Source: Streptococcus sp. (lineage in GTDB: Bacteria > Bacillota > Bacilli > Lactobacillales > Streptococcaceae). From it: a stretch of DNA of 64,000 nt. The stretch lies in the NCBI GenBank assembly GCA_030528055.1, contig JAUMZQ010000006.1, positions 55,658 to 119,657 on the forward strand, written 5' to 3'. The position numbers were made by a program, and so were the translations under genes. How positions within the stretch are numbered: the stretch's first letter is position 1; each line of letters opens with the position of its first letter. This document shows, in pieces, positions 63,985-64,000 of this stretch. A model generated the notes under the pieces. It had not been told where the DNA came from and made no database searches. It saw only the letters and a list, made by a program, of their open reading frames with translations.

Positions 63985-64000
63985 ATGGGAGAAAAGTTTA
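63985..64000 (+). CDS. Possible start of a next gene, cut by the window end
   Basis: ATG GGA GAA AAG TTT (MGEKF) follows AGGGAGA by 11 bases, with AT-rich, promoter-like sequence before it. Only five codons are visible, so no identity can be given. Confidence 0.35.

Overview
The window reads as the chromosome of a Streptococcus, AT-rich and close to S. pneumoniae and S. suis in gene content and order. The clearest markers are rsmH-ftsL-pbp2x-mraY, glmU-nudix-macP-mtnN, rplK-rplA, pyrH-frr-cvfB-yozE-phoH, ybeY-dgkA-era-mutM-coaE-pmrA-rpmG-secG-rnr-smpB, a YSIRK-type signal and LPXTG surface proteins. The species cannot be fixed by reading alone. I saw no insertion sequence, prophage, integrase or CRISPR array.

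Layout. 1-4.2 kb: the end of a BceB-type peptide-resistance permease, then an ABC transporter operon with a LytTR regulator and a DUF3021 membrane protein. 4.2-7 kb: three related, unrecognised membrane proteins on the minus strand, each apparently with a PH-like cytosolic domain. 7.3-9.2 kb: an LPSTG-anchored adhesin with collagen-binding-type and SpaA-type domains. 9.2-12.5 kb: a decayed-looking intergenic stretch and a complete BceAB transporter. 12.6-16 kb: an amino acid permease and a small-gene cluster (GNAT, DUF2829/Tad2-like, SDR, ASCH). 16.1-22.7 kb: a 2198-residue CshA-type fibrillar adhesin with five near-identical 657-bp tandem repeats. 23-30.8 kb: ackA, mtnN-macP-nudix-glmU, an ABC-F ATPase, and a small regulator/membrane-protein locus (XRE, DUF3278, a 57-residue membrane protein, a CPBP protease homologue) behind a consensus promoter with two operator-like palindromes. 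31-45 kb: division and wall genes, DEAD-box helicase, amino acid ABC transporter, DUF4059, trxB, an XRE-AbrB regulator with an alpha/beta hydrolase, and NAD synthesis (pncB-nadE). 45-64 kb: SlrA-like foldase, PspC, FtsK, ribosomal protein genes with two L1-type RNA elements, translation and RNA-processing genes, a tRNA-Thr and smpB.

How the genes work together. Much of the right half is growth machinery: septal wall synthesis (FtsL, PBP2x, MraY, GlmU, MacP), chromosome segregation (FtsK), ribosome making and maintenance (L11, L1, L33, RRF, RsmH, YbeY, Era, RNase R, SmpB) and cofactors (NAD, CoA). The left half is envelope-facing and more variable: antimicrobial-peptide transporters, two large wall-anchored adhesins and several uncharacterised membrane proteins.

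Points most worth a second look: the three-paralogue membrane family; the mosaic repeats of the fibril gene; the two-operator XRE/DUF3278/CPBP locus; a chromosomal Tad2-like gene; a premature TAG in yozE; duplicate L1-binding elements; and two intergenic regions with mutually exclusive hairpins.
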